A stretch of DNA of 64,000 nucleotides from Poriferisulfidus sp963668445 (GCA_963668445.1 OY764335.1:186001-250000), one strand, 5' to 3'; counted from the stretch's first letter, positions 41,615-51,015 are shown. Translations and numbers: made by a program. Notes: a model not told the origin generated them from the letters alone.

Positions 41615-42634
41615 TCAGGCCGCTTGTTCCATCTCGGGCTGGTAGGCGCCGAGCGCCGCCGCGCCGTTGAGCCGGGCGCGCTTGGAGATGGCCGCCTGGC
41701 CCGCGCCGCGGTTGTCGCCGGACCCGCCCCACGTCTTCATGGCCTGCTGCTGCAGGGCGCGTCCGTAGGAGAAGGTGACGGCCCACGGCAGGCCGGCGTG
41801 CCGATTGATGGCATCCAAGTGGGCGCTGGCCTCTTCGTCGCTCTGCCCGCCGGACAGGAAGGCGATGCCGGGCACATCTGCAGGTACCGCCTGCTGCAGG
41901 CATTGGACGGTCATGTCGGCGACCGCCTGGACATCGGCCCGCTCAGCGCACCGGTCGCCCGAGACCACCATGCTGGGCTTCAGTACGATGCCGTCGAGCC
42001 ATACGCCTTGGCGCTCCAGTTGGTCGAACGTCACTTCCAGCGCCAGCACGGTGGCATCGTAGCAGCGGCGGATGTCGTGCGTCCCGTTCATGAGCACTTC
42101 CGGTTCGACGATCGGCACGAGATCGGCTTCCTGGCACAGGGCCGCGTAGCGGGCCAAGGCATGCGCGTTGGCTTCCAGGCAGGCGTCGCTCGGGATGCCG
42201 TCGCCGATGGCGATGACGGCCCGCCATTTGGCGAAGCGGGCGCCCAAGCCCGCGTATTCGGCCAGCCGGTCGCGCAGGCCGTCCAGCCCTTCGGTCACTT
42301 TCTCGCCGGGATGGCCCGCGAGGTCCTTGGCGCCGCGGTCCACCTTGATGCCGGGCACGATGCCGAGAGATTGCAGATGCTGCGGAAACGGCGTGCCGTC
42401 GAGCATCTGCTGGCGCAGGGTCTCGTCGAATAGGATCGCGCCGCCGATATGGTCGGCCAGGCCGTCGGCGGTCACCAGCATGTCGCGGTAGGCGCGCCGG
42501 TTTTCTTCGGTGAATTCGATGCCGAGGGCGTCGAAGCGCTTCTTGCAGGTCGGATGGCTCTCGTCCATCGCCAGAATGCCCTTGCCGGGAGCCACCATGG
42601 CCTGCGCCGTGGCGTTCAGGGTGTCGCGGTTCAT
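41615..42634 (-). CDS. fba: Fructose-bisphosphate aldolase, class I
   Basis: 339 residues of the animal/plant-type class I family. PGKGILAMDES is near the N-terminus and the Schiff-base Lys219 is in IVLKPSMVV; GTHDIRRC and FLSGGQSDEEA are also typical. It splits fructose-1,6-bisphosphate without a metal. The operon tkt-gap-pgk-pyk on the same strand lies about 1.5 kb upstream. A TATAAT sits at 42670-42675. Confidence 0.95.
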   Translation of the reverse strand: MNRDTLNATAQAMVAPGKGILAMDESHPTCKKRFDALGIEFTEENRRAYRDMLVTADGLADHIGGAILFDETLRQQMLDGTPFPQHLQSLGIVPGIKVDRGAKDLAGHPGEKVTEGLDGLRDRLAEYAGLGARFAKWRAVIAIGDGIPSDACLEANAHALARYAALCQEADLVPIVEPEVLMNGTHDIRRCYDATVLALEVTFDQLERQGVWLDGIVLKPSMVVSGDRCAERADVQAVADMTVQCLQQAVPADVPGIAFLSGGQSDEEASAHLDAINRHAGLPWAVTFSYGRALQQQAMKTWGGSGDNRGAGQAAISKRARLNGAAALGAYQPEMEQAA

Positions 42635-42669
42635 GGGGTGAATGCCGTAGGAAATCAGTCCGAAAGCCG

Positions 42670-42675
42670 ATTATA
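42670..42675 (-). promoter_or_regulatory. Perfect -10 box for the aldolase operon
   Basis: TATAAT on the minus strand, 35 bases before the fba ATG. Confidence 0.5.
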
Positions 42676-42781
42676 CCAAGACCGCTTTTATGGGCGCATC
42701 GGCCCTCGATTCCCGGCCTCGAAAGAGAAGCGGTATGGAACCCGGAATTTGCTGAGGCAAGCAGTCGTCGGGATGTTGACG

Positions 42782-42928
42782 CTATTTCGGGCGGTATCCT
42801 GGCGGCAGCGGCGGCGGCGGCGGCGGCGGCGGCTTGACAACACGCGGAGGCTTGGGGGATACTCCCCTCTCGGATGTGGATGGATCCCAATCTCGAAGTT
42901 CGGGAGGCGGCACTGGTTCCTTGGCCAT
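42782..42928 (-). CDS. Proline-rich microprotein downstream of DUF6338 gene
   Basis: 48 residues: MAKEPVPPPELRDWD, a short linker, then eight consecutive prolines followed by LPPGYRPK. GGAGG lies 7 bases before the ATG, an excellent ribosome site, and the gene starts 21 bases after the DUF6338 stop on the same strand. No signal or membrane segment. A polyproline tail of this kind may bind a partner or need EF-P for translation. I have a general memory of similar short proteins beside DUF6338 genes, but the function is unknown. Confidence 0.65.
   Translation of the reverse strand: MAKEPVPPPELRDWDPSTSERGVSPKPPRVVKPPPPPPPPLPPGYRPK
42801..42832. repeat. CGG/CCG trinucleotide repeat
   Basis: Eight uninterrupted CGG units, CCG on the coding strand, encoding the polyproline run of the microprotein. 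Length variation here would change only the number of prolines. Confidence 0.9.
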
Positions 42929-42949
42929 GGCTTATCCTCCAGTGTATGG

Positions 42950-43549
42950 TTATGTGGAGTCTGGGGTTATGAATTCTATCATCTTTACTTCATCCACAGG
43001 AATCAGAAAAGTGCTATTACCTTCTTCGGTTTCAGATGGAGACTGCCCACCGCAAGCCAGCCACTCGCCCCACGTAATTCGGAAATGGCCTTGGTCCGGT
43101 TGACTTGGCCATTCTTCAGGCCATCCGTATAAGCGTCTATGATCCTTCAGGTGCAACACCACGAAGTGTTTGTCGGCTAGCCGTGCGAACGAGGAGTGCC
43201 ACTCAGAAGGATAGGAGGTTTCATGGGTAACGCCTATCTGGCGAAGGAATTTGTGCGGAACATCTTTGTTGGTGCTCCATGCGGCCAGCAGCGCAATCAA
43301 GACCGCGATCGAGAGGGAAATAGCAAGACTCCAGCCCTTACTGTATCCGATGGCTCCTTTGTCGGCTTCCAACACAGGTATCCCATAGACAAGCGCTTGG
43401 ACCAGCACCGTAAAGATTAGCGCTTGGACGATGAGATCGAACCTGCTCGGTCTAAGGTGCGAAGTCAGAGAATAGTAGACGCTTGCAGCCACGAAACCGG
43501 GCAGCAAGAACATGAGCAAATTCATGGTTTCTCCAGACAGCCAGTCCAT
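42950..43549 (-). CDS. DUF6338-family membrane protein
   Basis: 199 residues. Three hydrophobic segments (LLMFLLPGFVAASVYYSL, LIVQALIFTVLVQALVYGI, SLAISLSIAVLIALLAAW) are followed by a cytosolic C-terminal domain with LKDHRRLYGWPEEWPSQP, as in the DUF6338 family. Function unknown. The start has AAGGA 10 bases upstream and a TATAAT at 43581-43586. G+C is lower than in the core operons around it, which suggests an acquired cassette. The proline-rich microprotein follows on the same transcript. Confidence 0.75.
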   Translation of the reverse strand: MDWLSGETMNLLMFLLPGFVAASVYYSLTSHLRPSRFDLIVQALIFTVLVQALVYGIPVLEADKGAIGYSKGWSLAISLSIAVLIALLAAWSTNKDVPHKFLRQIGVTHETSYPSEWHSSFARLADKHFVVLHLKDHRRLYGWPEEWPSQPDQGHFRITWGEWLACGGQSPSETEEGNSTFLIPVDEVKMIEFITPDST

Positions 43550-43580
43550 AGCAGGTTTCCTTAGCTAGTAATTTTTTGGA

Positions 43581-43586
43581 ATTATA
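43581..43586 (-). promoter_or_regulatory. Perfect -10 box for the DUF6338/microprotein unit
   Basis: TATAAT on the minus strand, 31 bases before ATG 43549 and directly after the stop of the preceding gene. Confidence 0.45.
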
Positions 43587-43594
43587 TACATGAC

Positions 43595-43909
43595 CTACCG
43601 CCAATCAGCCGATTCCGTTCCACAATGCTTCTTGGCCTCGAACGCCTCTGCATATTTCGTACGCCACAGGATTTGGTCGCCCCAGAACTCGCCAATAGCC
43701 ATAGCGAGGAACATTCCCTCGGAGCGGCATGCCCCTTTCGCAAGTTGAGGTTTCAGCCACTTGAGAATGTGGGGATTTGCGTCACGGAAATCCCCCGACA
43801 GTATGCCTTTGATCGCCACCTTTGACAGATTATGTGCTTCTTCGCTATGGCGCAGGCTATGCATCGGGATGCTGGTTTCCAAGTGTTCCCACATTACAGA
43901 TTTATCCAT
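43595..43909 (-). CDS. Unknown small soluble protein
   Basis: 104 residues from ATG 43909 (MDKSVMWEHLE); not recognised. No signal or membrane segment; mixed charged helices with HSEEAHNLSKVAIKGIL and AMAIGEFWGDQILW. A strong AAGGAGG lies 14 bases before this ATG and only 3 before another ATG (43920) that is out of frame by one base, so the real start, or a missing base between them, is uncertain. It precedes the DUF6338 gene in the same orientation and shares its lower G+C. Confidence 0.5.
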   Translation of the reverse strand: MDKSVMWEHLETSIPMHSLRHSEEAHNLSKVAIKGILSGDFRDANPHILKWLKPQLAKGACRSEGMFLAMAIGEFWGDQILWRTKYAEAFEAKKHCGTESADWR

Positions 43910-44143
43910 TTCGTGCGCATGGACCTCCTTATCAGAGTTAGTCAATGATCTCGCCAAGCGAGGTCCGGGATTTTATCCTCCTCAGTCCTCAGGCGGCCTC
44001 TCCGGCGAGCCGGAGCCGACGCCTTCCTTTGTTCCAATATGTTGTTGAACCTGCGCAATGCCGAGCGGTCTGTTGTCGCCTGCAGGCGAGTGCCATTCCT
44101 GGCATGATTAAGAATCGCGGTCGCTGCGTCGGGGTGCCTTCGA

Positions 44144-45631
44144 TTATTCGACGGTGCCGCCTTGCGCTTCGGCCATCGCGCCGACTTCGACGATCTTCAG
44201 GGCATTGGTGCCGCCCTGCACGCCGGCCAGATCGCCCTTGGTGATGATGACGCGGTCGCCGTCCTTGACCAGACCGCTCTTGCTCAACACGTCGACCAGA
44301 TCGCGGTTGACTTGCGCATGGTCGGTGCTGATGTTGCGCAAGGTCGCCGGATACACGCCGCGGTACAGATTGACGCGGCGGCGCGTCTCAAGGTTTCGAG
44401 ACACGGCGTAGATCGGGATGCTGGTGCGGAAGCGCGACATCTGCCGTGCCGTGGAGCCGGACTCGGTCAGCGACGCGACCGCCTTGACTTGTTCCAGATG
44501 GTTGGCGGCAAAGACGGCGGAAAGTGCGATGGCTACGCCCGTGTTGAGATGCTTGCTGCTGTCGCGGGCCAGGTCCGGAATGGCGCCGGCGGTGTTCGTT
44601 TCGGAGCCGACGCAGATGCGGCTCATGGCGAGCACGGCTTCGACCGGATGCCGGCCGATGGCGGTCTCGGCCGACAGCATGACGGCGTCCGTGCCGTCCA
44701 GCACGGCGTTGGCCACGTCGAACACCTCGGCGCGCGTCGGCACGGTGCTGGTGATCATCGATTCCATCATCTGGGTCGCCGTGATGGCGACGCGGTTGTG
44801 TTCCCAGGCCTTGTGGATCAGCTGCTTCTGTACGGTCGGCAGTTTCGGGTCGCCGATTTCCACGCCCAGATCGCCGCGTGCGACCATGATGGCGTCCGAG
44901 GCTTCCAAGATCTCGTCGATGTTTGCGACGGCTTCGGCGCGTTCGATCTTGGCGATCATGTGCGCGGTGCCGCCGGCTTCGCGCAGCAGTTCGCGGGCGT
45001 AGTAGATGTCGCCGCCGCTGCGCGGGTAAGAGACGGCCAGATAGTCCACGCCGATTTCGGCGGCCAGCCGGATGTCGCGCTGATCCTTGGCGGAGATGGC
45101 GGGGGCCGACAAGCCGCCGCCGGCGCGGTTCAGGCCCTTGGCATCGCTCAGGATGCCGCCGGCGACGGTCTCGGTCACGATGCGGCCGGACTCCAATGCC
45201 TTGACCTCCAGCACCAGTCGGCCGTCGTCCAGCAGCAGCTGGTCGCCGACGCCCACGTCTTCGGCTAGATTCGCGTAGGTCAGGCCGACGCTTTCCTGAG
45301 TGCCGGCGTCGGTCGCGAGGTCGGGATCCAGCACGAACGGGTCGCCGGGCTGGAGCGTGATCGGGCCGCCGCGGAATTGGGCGATGCGGATCTTCGGGCC
45401 TTGCAGATCGCCCAGAATCGCAAGATGATAGCGCGGTTCGGTCATGTCGCGAAGGCGTTCGGCGCGTGCGCGGTGCTCGTCCGCCGTGCCGTGCGAGAAG
45501 TTCAGGCGGACCACGTCCACGCCGGCATCGATCAGGCCGCGCATCACCTCAGGGTCGTCCGTCGACGGCCCCAGCGTGGCGATGATCTTGGTGCGCCGGT
45601 GGCGCAGGGTGGACGATGCGGGCGCGGTCAT
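44144..45631 (-). CDS. pyk: Pyruvate kinase
   Basis: 495 residues. RRTKIIATLGPS, VVRLNFSHG, the active-site Lys in MIAKIERAEA and MVARGDLGVEIG are all present. It makes pyruvate and ATP from phosphoenolpyruvate. The start overlaps pgk by 4 bases (ATGA). Confidence 0.96.
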   Translation of the reverse strand: MTAPASSTLRHRRTKIIATLGPSTDDPEVMRGLIDAGVDVVRLNFSHGTADEHRARAERLRDMTEPRYHLAILGDLQGPKIRIAQFRGGPITLQPGDPFVLDPDLATDAGTQESVGLTYANLAEDVGVGDQLLLDDGRLVLEVKALESGRIVTETVAGGILSDAKGLNRAGGGLSAPAISAKDQRDIRLAAEIGVDYLAVSYPRSGGDIYYARELLREAGGTAHMIAKIERAEAVANIDEILEASDAIMVARGDLGVEIGDPKLPTVQKQLIHKAWEHNRVAITATQMMESMITSTVPTRAEVFDVANAVLDGTDAVMLSAETAIGRHPVEAVLAMSRICVGSETNTAGAIPDLARDSSKHLNTGVAIALSAVFAANHLEQVKAVASLTESGSTARQMSRFRTSIPIYAVSRNLETRRRVNLYRGVYPATLRNISTDHAQVNRDLVDVLSKSGLVKDGDRVIITKGDLAGVQGGTNALKIVEVGAMAEAQGGTVE

Positions 45632-46800
45632 GAGGCGACCGCCTTCAGCATTTCGACGGCCGGCAGCGCCCGCCCGGCCACGTATTCCAGAAAGGAGCCG
45701 CCGCCGGTCGACAAGTACGACACCTTGCTTTTGATGCGCAATTTGGTGATGGCGGCCAAGGTATCGCCGCCGCCGGCGATGGAGAAGGCCGATGCGCCGG
45801 CGATGGAGTGCCCGAGTGCCTCAGTGCCGGCGGCGAAGCGCGGATCCTCGAACACGCCGAGCGGTCCGTTCCAGATCAGGGTACGGGCCTGATGCACGAG
45901 CCGGCCGTAATGGCGGCGCGTCTTCGGGCCGACATCCATGATGCGTTCGCCGCGGCGCACGCCGTCCGATGCCCGGGCGACCGGTTCCGCGCGTCCCGGG
46001 GCTTCGCAGACGACATCGTGCGGCAGAGGCACGGTGGCGCGGCGCTTGGCGGACGGTTCCATCAGCCAGCGCGCCAGATCCAGCTGCGCCGGCTCGTGCA
46101 GCGAATCGCCGATGTCCAGTCCGGCGGCCGCCATGAATGTGTTGGCGATGCCGCCGCCGACGATCAGTTCGTCGGCGATTTCGGCCAGATGCTCCAGCAC
46201 TTCGATCTTGGACGACACTTTGGCGCCGCCGACGATGGCTACCACCGGCCGTTGCGGATTGTCCAGAGCGCGCTCAAGCATGTGCAGTTCGCGCTGCAGC
46301 AGCGGGCCTGCGCAGGCTCGCGGCGCGTAGCGGGCGACGGCGTGCGTCGAGGCATGCGCCCGGTGGGCGCTGCCGAAGGCATCCATGGCGTACACATCGC
46401 ACAGCTCGGCCATCTTCCGCCCCAGCGTTTCGCTGTCGCCGGTCTCGCCTTCCAGAAAGCGCACATTCTCCAGCAGCGTGGCGCTGCCGGGCCGGGCCTG
46501 CACCCCGCCGATCCAGTCGCGGGCGAATGCGACAGGCGCATTCAGCCGTTCGGCCAGCGCCGAAGCGATCGGCTCCAGTGATGCGGAAGCCTGGTAGATG
46601 CCTTCTTTCGGGCGTCCCAGATGCGACATGATCAGCACGCGGGCGCGGGCGCGAAGCAGGCGCCGGACGGTACCGGCGCTGGCGCGAATGCGGTCGTCCG
46701 CCGTGACGCGGCCGTCTTGCATGGGCACGTTGAGGTCGGAGCGTAGCAGCACCCGACTGCCTGGCTTGAGCGTGTTCGGAAGGCTCGGGAGGGTGCTCAT
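45628..46800 (-). CDS. pgk: Phosphoglycerate kinase
   Basis: 390 residues. VLLRSDLNVPMQ, MSHLGRPK, VAIVGGAKVSSKI and GGGDTLAAI are conserved. ATG 46800 overlaps the gap stop by 4 bases; the longer open frame is shadow. Confidence 0.96.
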   Translation of the reverse strand: MSTLPSLPNTLKPGSRVLLRSDLNVPMQDGRVTADDRIRASAGTVRRLLRARARVLIMSHLGRPKEGIYQASASLEPIASALAERLNAPVAFARDWIGGVQARPGSATLLENVRFLEGETGDSETLGRKMAELCDVYAMDAFGSAHRAHASTHAVARYAPRACAGPLLQRELHMLERALDNPQRPVVAIVGGAKVSSKIEVLEHLAEIADELIVGGGIANTFMAAAGLDIGDSLHEPAQLDLARWLMEPSAKRRATVPLPHDVVCEAPGRAEPVARASDGVRRGERIMDVGPKTRRHYGRLVHQARTLIWNGPLGVFEDPRFAAGTEALGHSIAGASAFSIAGGGDTLAAITKLRIKSKVSYLSTGGGSFLEYVAGRALPAVEMLKAVAS

Positions 46801-47813
46801 GCAGGCGCGCGCATCCAGGCGCCGACGACATCCAGCATGCGGTTCGAAAAGCCCCACTCGTTGTCGTACCATGAGAGTATCTTGTACAGGTTGCCCGGAA
46901 GCTGCTTGGTGAGCGAGGCGTCGAAGACCGACGAAGCGGCGTTGTGGTTGAAATCGATGGACACCAGCGGGTCTTCGCTGTAGGCCAGCACGTCCTGCAG
47001 CGGGCCTTCCGCTGCCGCTCGCATCGCGGCGTTGATCGCTTCGACGCTGGTTTCCTTAGCGGTCGTGAAGCTCAAGTCTACGACCGACACGTTGATGGTC
47101 GGCACGCGCATGGCGAAGCCGTCCAGCCGCCCGTCCAGTTCCGGCAGCACCAGGCCGACGGCGCGGGCCGCTCCGGTGGCGGTCGGAATCATTGATTGCG
47201 TGGCTGCGCGCGCCCGCCGCAGATCACTGTGCGCCACATCGGTCAGCACCTGATCGTTGGTGTAGGAGTGGATGGTGGTCATGATGCCGGACTGGATGCC
47301 GACCGTGTCGAGCAGCACCTTGGCCAGCGGCGCCAGGCAGTTGGTGGTGCAGGATGCATTCGAGACGACGGTGTGGCTGGCGCGCAGCTGGTCGTGGTTG
47401 ACGCCGTACACCACGGTGGCGTCGACATCCGTGCCGGCCGGTGCCGAAATCAGCACCCGAGGCGCGCCGGCGTCCAGATGGCCCTGCGCCTTCGCGCGGG
47501 ATGCGAACAGGCCGGTCGATTCGATCACCACATCCACGCCCGCCTCGCGCCAAGGGATGTCGGCCGGGTTGCGGCAGGCGGTGAACCGGATGCGGTCGCC
47601 GCCGACGGTCATGGCGCCGTCCTCGACCTCGATCGGTGTGGCGAACGGCCCATGCGCGGTGTCGTAGCGGGTCAGATGCGCGCTGGCCTTGAGGTCGCCG
47701 ATGTCGTTGATGGCGGCAATGCAGATGTCCTGCTGCCGGCCGGACTCGTAGAGGGCGCGCAGGATGTTGCGCCCGATGCGGCCGTAGCCGTTGATGCCGA
47801 TGCGAATGCTCAT
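46797..47813 (-). CDS. gap: Glyceraldehyde-3-phosphate dehydrogenase, type I
   Basis: 338 residues. NAD-binding INGYGRIGRN at the start, catalytic Cys in SNASCTTNCLAP, and WYDNEWGFSNR near the end. ATG 47813 overlaps the tkt stop by 4 bases. Confidence 0.97.
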   Translation of the reverse strand: MSIRIGINGYGRIGRNILRALYESGRQQDICIAAINDIGDLKASAHLTRYDTAHGPFATPIEVEDGAMTVGGDRIRFTACRNPADIPWREAGVDVVIESTGLFASRAKAQGHLDAGAPRVLISAPAGTDVDATVVYGVNHDQLRASHTVVSNASCTTNCLAPLAKVLLDTVGIQSGIMTTIHSYTNDQVLTDVAHSDLRRARAATQSMIPTATGAARAVGLVLPELDGRLDGFAMRVPTINVSVVDLSFTTAKETSVEAINAAMRAAAEGPLQDVLAYSEDPLVSIDFNHNAASSVFDASLTKQLPGNLYKILSWYDNEWGFSNRMLDVVGAWMRAPA

Positions 47814-49822
47814 GTTGGGGTTGCTCCTTGCCGCAGAAGTTCGCGGGCCATGGTTTTGAGGTTGCTGGACGTAATGCCGAAGTGTTCCATAAGTTGCGCG
47901 CCCGGCGCGGAACTGCCGAAGGTTTCGACGCCGAGCATGCGTCCCTTGGCGCCCAGCCAGCGTTGCCAACCGGCGCCGACTCCGGCCTCGATGGCGATTC
48001 GGGCGCCCACGTTCGGCGGCAGCACGTGCGCGATGTATTCGGGGTCTTGGCGGGCAAAGCGTTCCATGCACGGCATGGATACGACGCGGGTGCGGATGCG
48101 GGCCAGCCCGAGCGCTCGGGCGCATTTCATGGCCAAGCCCGTCTCGGAGCCGGTGGCGATCAGGATCAGGTCCGGCGTCTCGTTCGTGTCTTTCAGCACG
48201 TAGCCGCCGCGCTCTATGAGCGCGGTCGTCTTCGCCGAACGCTTCAGGTGTCCGACGGCCTGGCGCGACAGCACCAGCGCGGTCGGCCCGGCGGAGTTCT
48301 GCAAGGCGCATTTCCAAGCGATGGCGGTCTCGATGCCGTCGGCCGGGCGCCACACGTCCAGATCCGGAATCAGCCGGAGGCTGGCAATGTGCTCGACCGC
48401 TTGATGGGTCGGGCCGTCTTCGCCCAGACCGATAGAATCGTGCGTCAGCACGAAGATGACGCGCTGGCGCATCAGGGCCGCCATGCGGATCGCATTGCGC
48501 GCATAATCGGAAAAGGTCAGGAACGTGCCGCCGTACGGAATGAAGCCGCCGTGCAGGGCGAGGCCGTTCATGATGGCGCTCATGCCGAATTCGCGCACGC
48601 CGTAATACAGGTAATGGCCGCCGGGCTCGTCCGGATGGATCACCCGCTGCCCCTTGGCCTTCGTGTTGTTGGAGCCGGTCAGGTCGGCGGAGCCGCCGAT
48701 CAGTTCCGGCAGGGTGAAGGCGATGGCATCCAGCGTGTTGCCGGAATGCTTGCGCGTGGCGGCGCGCTCCGGGGCTTCGATTTGCCGCCGGAGATGCTCC
48801 TCGAGGGCCTTCTCGAACAGAACCGGGAGCCGGCCCTCGATGCGCCGCTCCAATTCCCGCGCCTTCTCCGGATATTCTTCGGCGTAGGCCTCCATGCGGG
48901 TGCGCCATTCGGCTTCCAGTTGCGCCCCGCGTTCGCGGGCATCCCAGGCTTGGCGGATCTCGTCCGGGACTTCGAACGGCGGATGCGGCCAGTCCAGTTC
49001 CTTGCGCGCCGAGCGGATTTCCCGCGCCCCCAACGGAGCGCCATGCGCGGCGGCGGTGTTGGACTTGCGCGGTGCGCCGAAGCCGATGATCGTGCGGCAG
49101 CACAGCAGCGAGGGCCGATGATCCTTTTTGGCCGCCGCAATCGCCGCGTCCACGTCGTGAGGGTCGTGCCCGTCGACTTTCGGTGCCACATGCCAGCCGT
49201 ACGCGGCGAAGCGCTGGGGCGTCTGGTCTGTGAACCAGCCTTCGGTCCGGCCGTCGATGGAAATGCCGTTGTCGTCGTAGAACACAATCAGCTTGCCCAG
49301 ACGCAACGTGCCGGCCAAGCTGCAGGCTTCGTGCGAGATGCCTTCCATCAGGCAGCCGTCACCGGCGAAGGCATACGTGAAGTGGTCGATGATCTGGTGC
49401 GCGCTACGGTTGTACTGCTGAGCCAAAAGCCGCTCGGCCAGCGCCATGCCGACCGCGTTCGCCAAGCCTTGGCCCAACGGGCCGGTGGTGGTCTCCACGC
49501 CGATTTCCCGATCCAGTTCCGGATGCCCCGGCGTGCGGGAGCCCAGCTGGCGGAACGCTTGCAGATCTTCTTGCGACAGCGGATAGCCGGTCAGATGCAG
49601 CAGGCTGTACAACAGCATCGAGCCGTGGCCGTTGGAAACCACGAAGCGGTCCCGGTTGGGCCACTGCGGGTTGTTCGGGTTGTGCCGCAGATGCTTGCGC
49701 CACAGGACTTCCGCAATGTCCGCCATGCCCATGGGCATGCCGGGATGCCCGGAGGCGGCCATTTCGACAGCATCCATGCTCAAGGCCCGGATGGCGTTGG
49801 CAAGTATCCGAGATTCGGGCAT
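47810..49822 (-). CDS. tkt: Transketolase
   Basis: 670 residues from ATG 49822. The thiamine-diphosphate motif is in FAGDGCLMEGISHEA, and GHPGMPMGMAD, TGPLGQGLANAVGMA and THDSIGLGEDGPTHQ are conserved. It heads the tkt-gap-pgk-pyk operon in which each gene overlaps the next by four bases. This order is common in gammaproteobacteria and in autotrophs of that class, but no RuBisCO or phosphoribulokinase is in the window. Confidence 0.97.
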   Translation of the reverse strand: MPESRILANAIRALSMDAVEMAASGHPGMPMGMADIAEVLWRKHLRHNPNNPQWPNRDRFVVSNGHGSMLLYSLLHLTGYPLSQEDLQAFRQLGSRTPGHPELDREIGVETTTGPLGQGLANAVGMALAERLLAQQYNRSAHQIIDHFTYAFAGDGCLMEGISHEACSLAGTLRLGKLIVFYDDNGISIDGRTEGWFTDQTPQRFAAYGWHVAPKVDGHDPHDVDAAIAAAKKDHRPSLLCCRTIIGFGAPRKSNTAAAHGAPLGAREIRSARKELDWPHPPFEVPDEIRQAWDARERGAQLEAEWRTRMEAYAEEYPEKARELERRIEGRLPVLFEKALEEHLRRQIEAPERAATRKHSGNTLDAIAFTLPELIGGSADLTGSNNTKAKGQRVIHPDEPGGHYLYYGVREFGMSAIMNGLALHGGFIPYGGTFLTFSDYARNAIRMAALMRQRVIFVLTHDSIGLGEDGPTHQAVEHIASLRLIPDLDVWRPADGIETAIAWKCALQNSAGPTALVLSRQAVGHLKRSAKTTALIERGGYVLKDTNETPDLILIATGSETGLAMKCARALGLARIRTRVVSMPCMERFARQDPEYIAHVLPPNVGARIAIEAGVGAGWQRWLGAKGRMLGVETFGSSAPGAQLMEHFGITSSNLKTMARELLRQGATPT

Positions 49823-49918
49823 CGGCCGGTCAGCAGGGCATGGAATTGAAATCTGTGGTTCAGGCAGACACCGCTCCCGACATTCGGAGAATGGCGTGCG
49901 CAACCCGAAGCGATGCCC

Positions 49919-49924
49919 ATTTTA
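49919..49924 (-). promoter_or_regulatory. Possible -10 box for tkt operon
   Basis: TAAAAT on the minus strand, 96 bases before the tkt ATG, in the divergent gap. Confidence 0.3.
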
Positions 49925-49975
49925 CACTGTCCGCCGAAATGCGCCGTTTTTTCCCGGCGCAGGCCGCGCATGGGC

Positions 49976-49981
49976 TATACT
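49976..49981 (+). promoter_or_regulatory. Possible -10 box for the exported coiled-coil protein
   Basis: TATACT, 22 bases before ATG 50004. Confidence 0.35.
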
Positions 49982-50003
49982 GGTTTCCGCTCGCGCCCCA
50001 TCC

Positions 50004-50669
50004 ATGCCGTTTCGCCTGTCCTTCATCCTTGCCGCCGTCCTGTGGGTCGGTGCCGGTGCGCCTGCCTTCGCCGAAAGCGAGCCGTCGCATCCGATGATCG
50101 ATTTCCGGCGCTTGGCGCCGCTGGAATCCCTGCAGGAACTGGAGCTGGACGAACTCAAGGCCCGACGCGCCGCCTATGCCGCGCAATTGGATGAGGCCAT
50201 CGCGCCGACCGCGGAACTGGAAGGCGGACTGCTGGCGGCACTGCTCGCCTACGATGATGAGCGCGTGCGGATCGTGGAACTCATCCCGCAACTTATCGAA
50301 CTGTACGAGCTGGACGCGGAGTTCGCCGAGGATCTGATGAACTTCCGCGACACCATGTCCCGGATCGTCGCGGAACTCAAGCCGAACGTGACGAACCTGC
50401 AAAGCTACAAGCCCTACGATTTCCGGATGGGCGTGAGTTTCGCGGCCCTCATGACGATCATGCAGAAGCAGCAGGCGGTCCGCGAGCGGATGCTTCGCGA
50501 TCAGGAAGACCCCGACACCTTGCTGGGCCAGTACTACCGGCAGCTGCGCAGCCACTATCAGGAAGTGGAAGAAGCCCGCGGGAAGCTGGAGCAGGGCTAC
50601 AAGGCCCAAGACATCAAAGAGCAGGTCGAGCGCATCGATGCCGAACTGCAGCGGCGCCGGCCTTCGTAG
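50004..50669 (+). CDS. Exported coiled-coil protein of unknown function
   Basis: 221 residues. A clear signal peptide (FRLSFILAAVLWVGAGAPAFA, cleavage at AFA-ES), then a mostly helical, Glu/Leu/Arg-rich body with heptad-like stretches and no other membrane segment, so it should be periplasmic. No enzyme motif. It stands alone, divergent from tkt. The frame is open upstream, but the signal peptide fixes the start. Confidence 0.7.
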   Translation: MPFRLSFILAAVLWVGAGAPAFAESEPSHPMIDFRRLAPLESLQELELDELKARRAAYAAQLDEAIAPTAELEGGLLAALLAYDDERVRIVELIPQLIELYELDAEFAEDLMNFRDTMSRIVAELKPNVTNLQSYKPYDFRMGVSFAALMTIMQKQQAVRERMLRDQEDPDTLLGQYYRQLRSHYQEVEEARGKLEQGYKAQDIKEQVERIDAELQRRRPS

Positions 50670-50784
50670 AGGCTCGAAGCCTTCCGGATCTGTCCGCTGT
50701 CGTTGCGCGGGTCCCCAGTCCATGCCGGGGCCTCAGGCAGTTCAGGTATTCTCGCGAAGCCGGCTGTCCGGAAAGCTAAGCGGC

Positions 50785-51015
50785 TCAAGATGATGCGAGC
50801 TTTCCATACAGCGAACGAAAACGGGCACGGCTTTCTTGATAGGCGCGTAGCACATCAGGCTGCGCCCTTTCCTGCCGTCTCTCTTCGAGCAGTCTGATTA
50901 CGGCTTCCGCAACGACATTTTGGACATGGCGTTCTTCGCCTTTCGCCAGAGTGCGCAATTCCTCGAGCAATCCGCTATCGAGTTGCATGGTGAATTTCAC
51001 CTGAGTGCTTGGCAT
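50785..51015 (-). CDS. Ribbon-helix-helix protein, orphan antitoxin-like
   Basis: 76 residues from ATG 51015. VKFTMQLDSGLLEELRTLAKGE is the strand and first helix of a CopG-type fold, followed by VVAEAVIRLLEERR, and the C-terminal helix is charged. Such proteins are repressors or antitoxins. No toxin gene lies on either side, so it is orphan or acts on genes elsewhere. A TTG at 51030 is an alternative start. Confidence 0.65.
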   Translation of the reverse strand: MPSTQVKFTMQLDSGLLEELRTLAKGEERHVQNVVAEAVIRLLEERRQERAQPDVLRAYQESRARFRSLYGKLASS

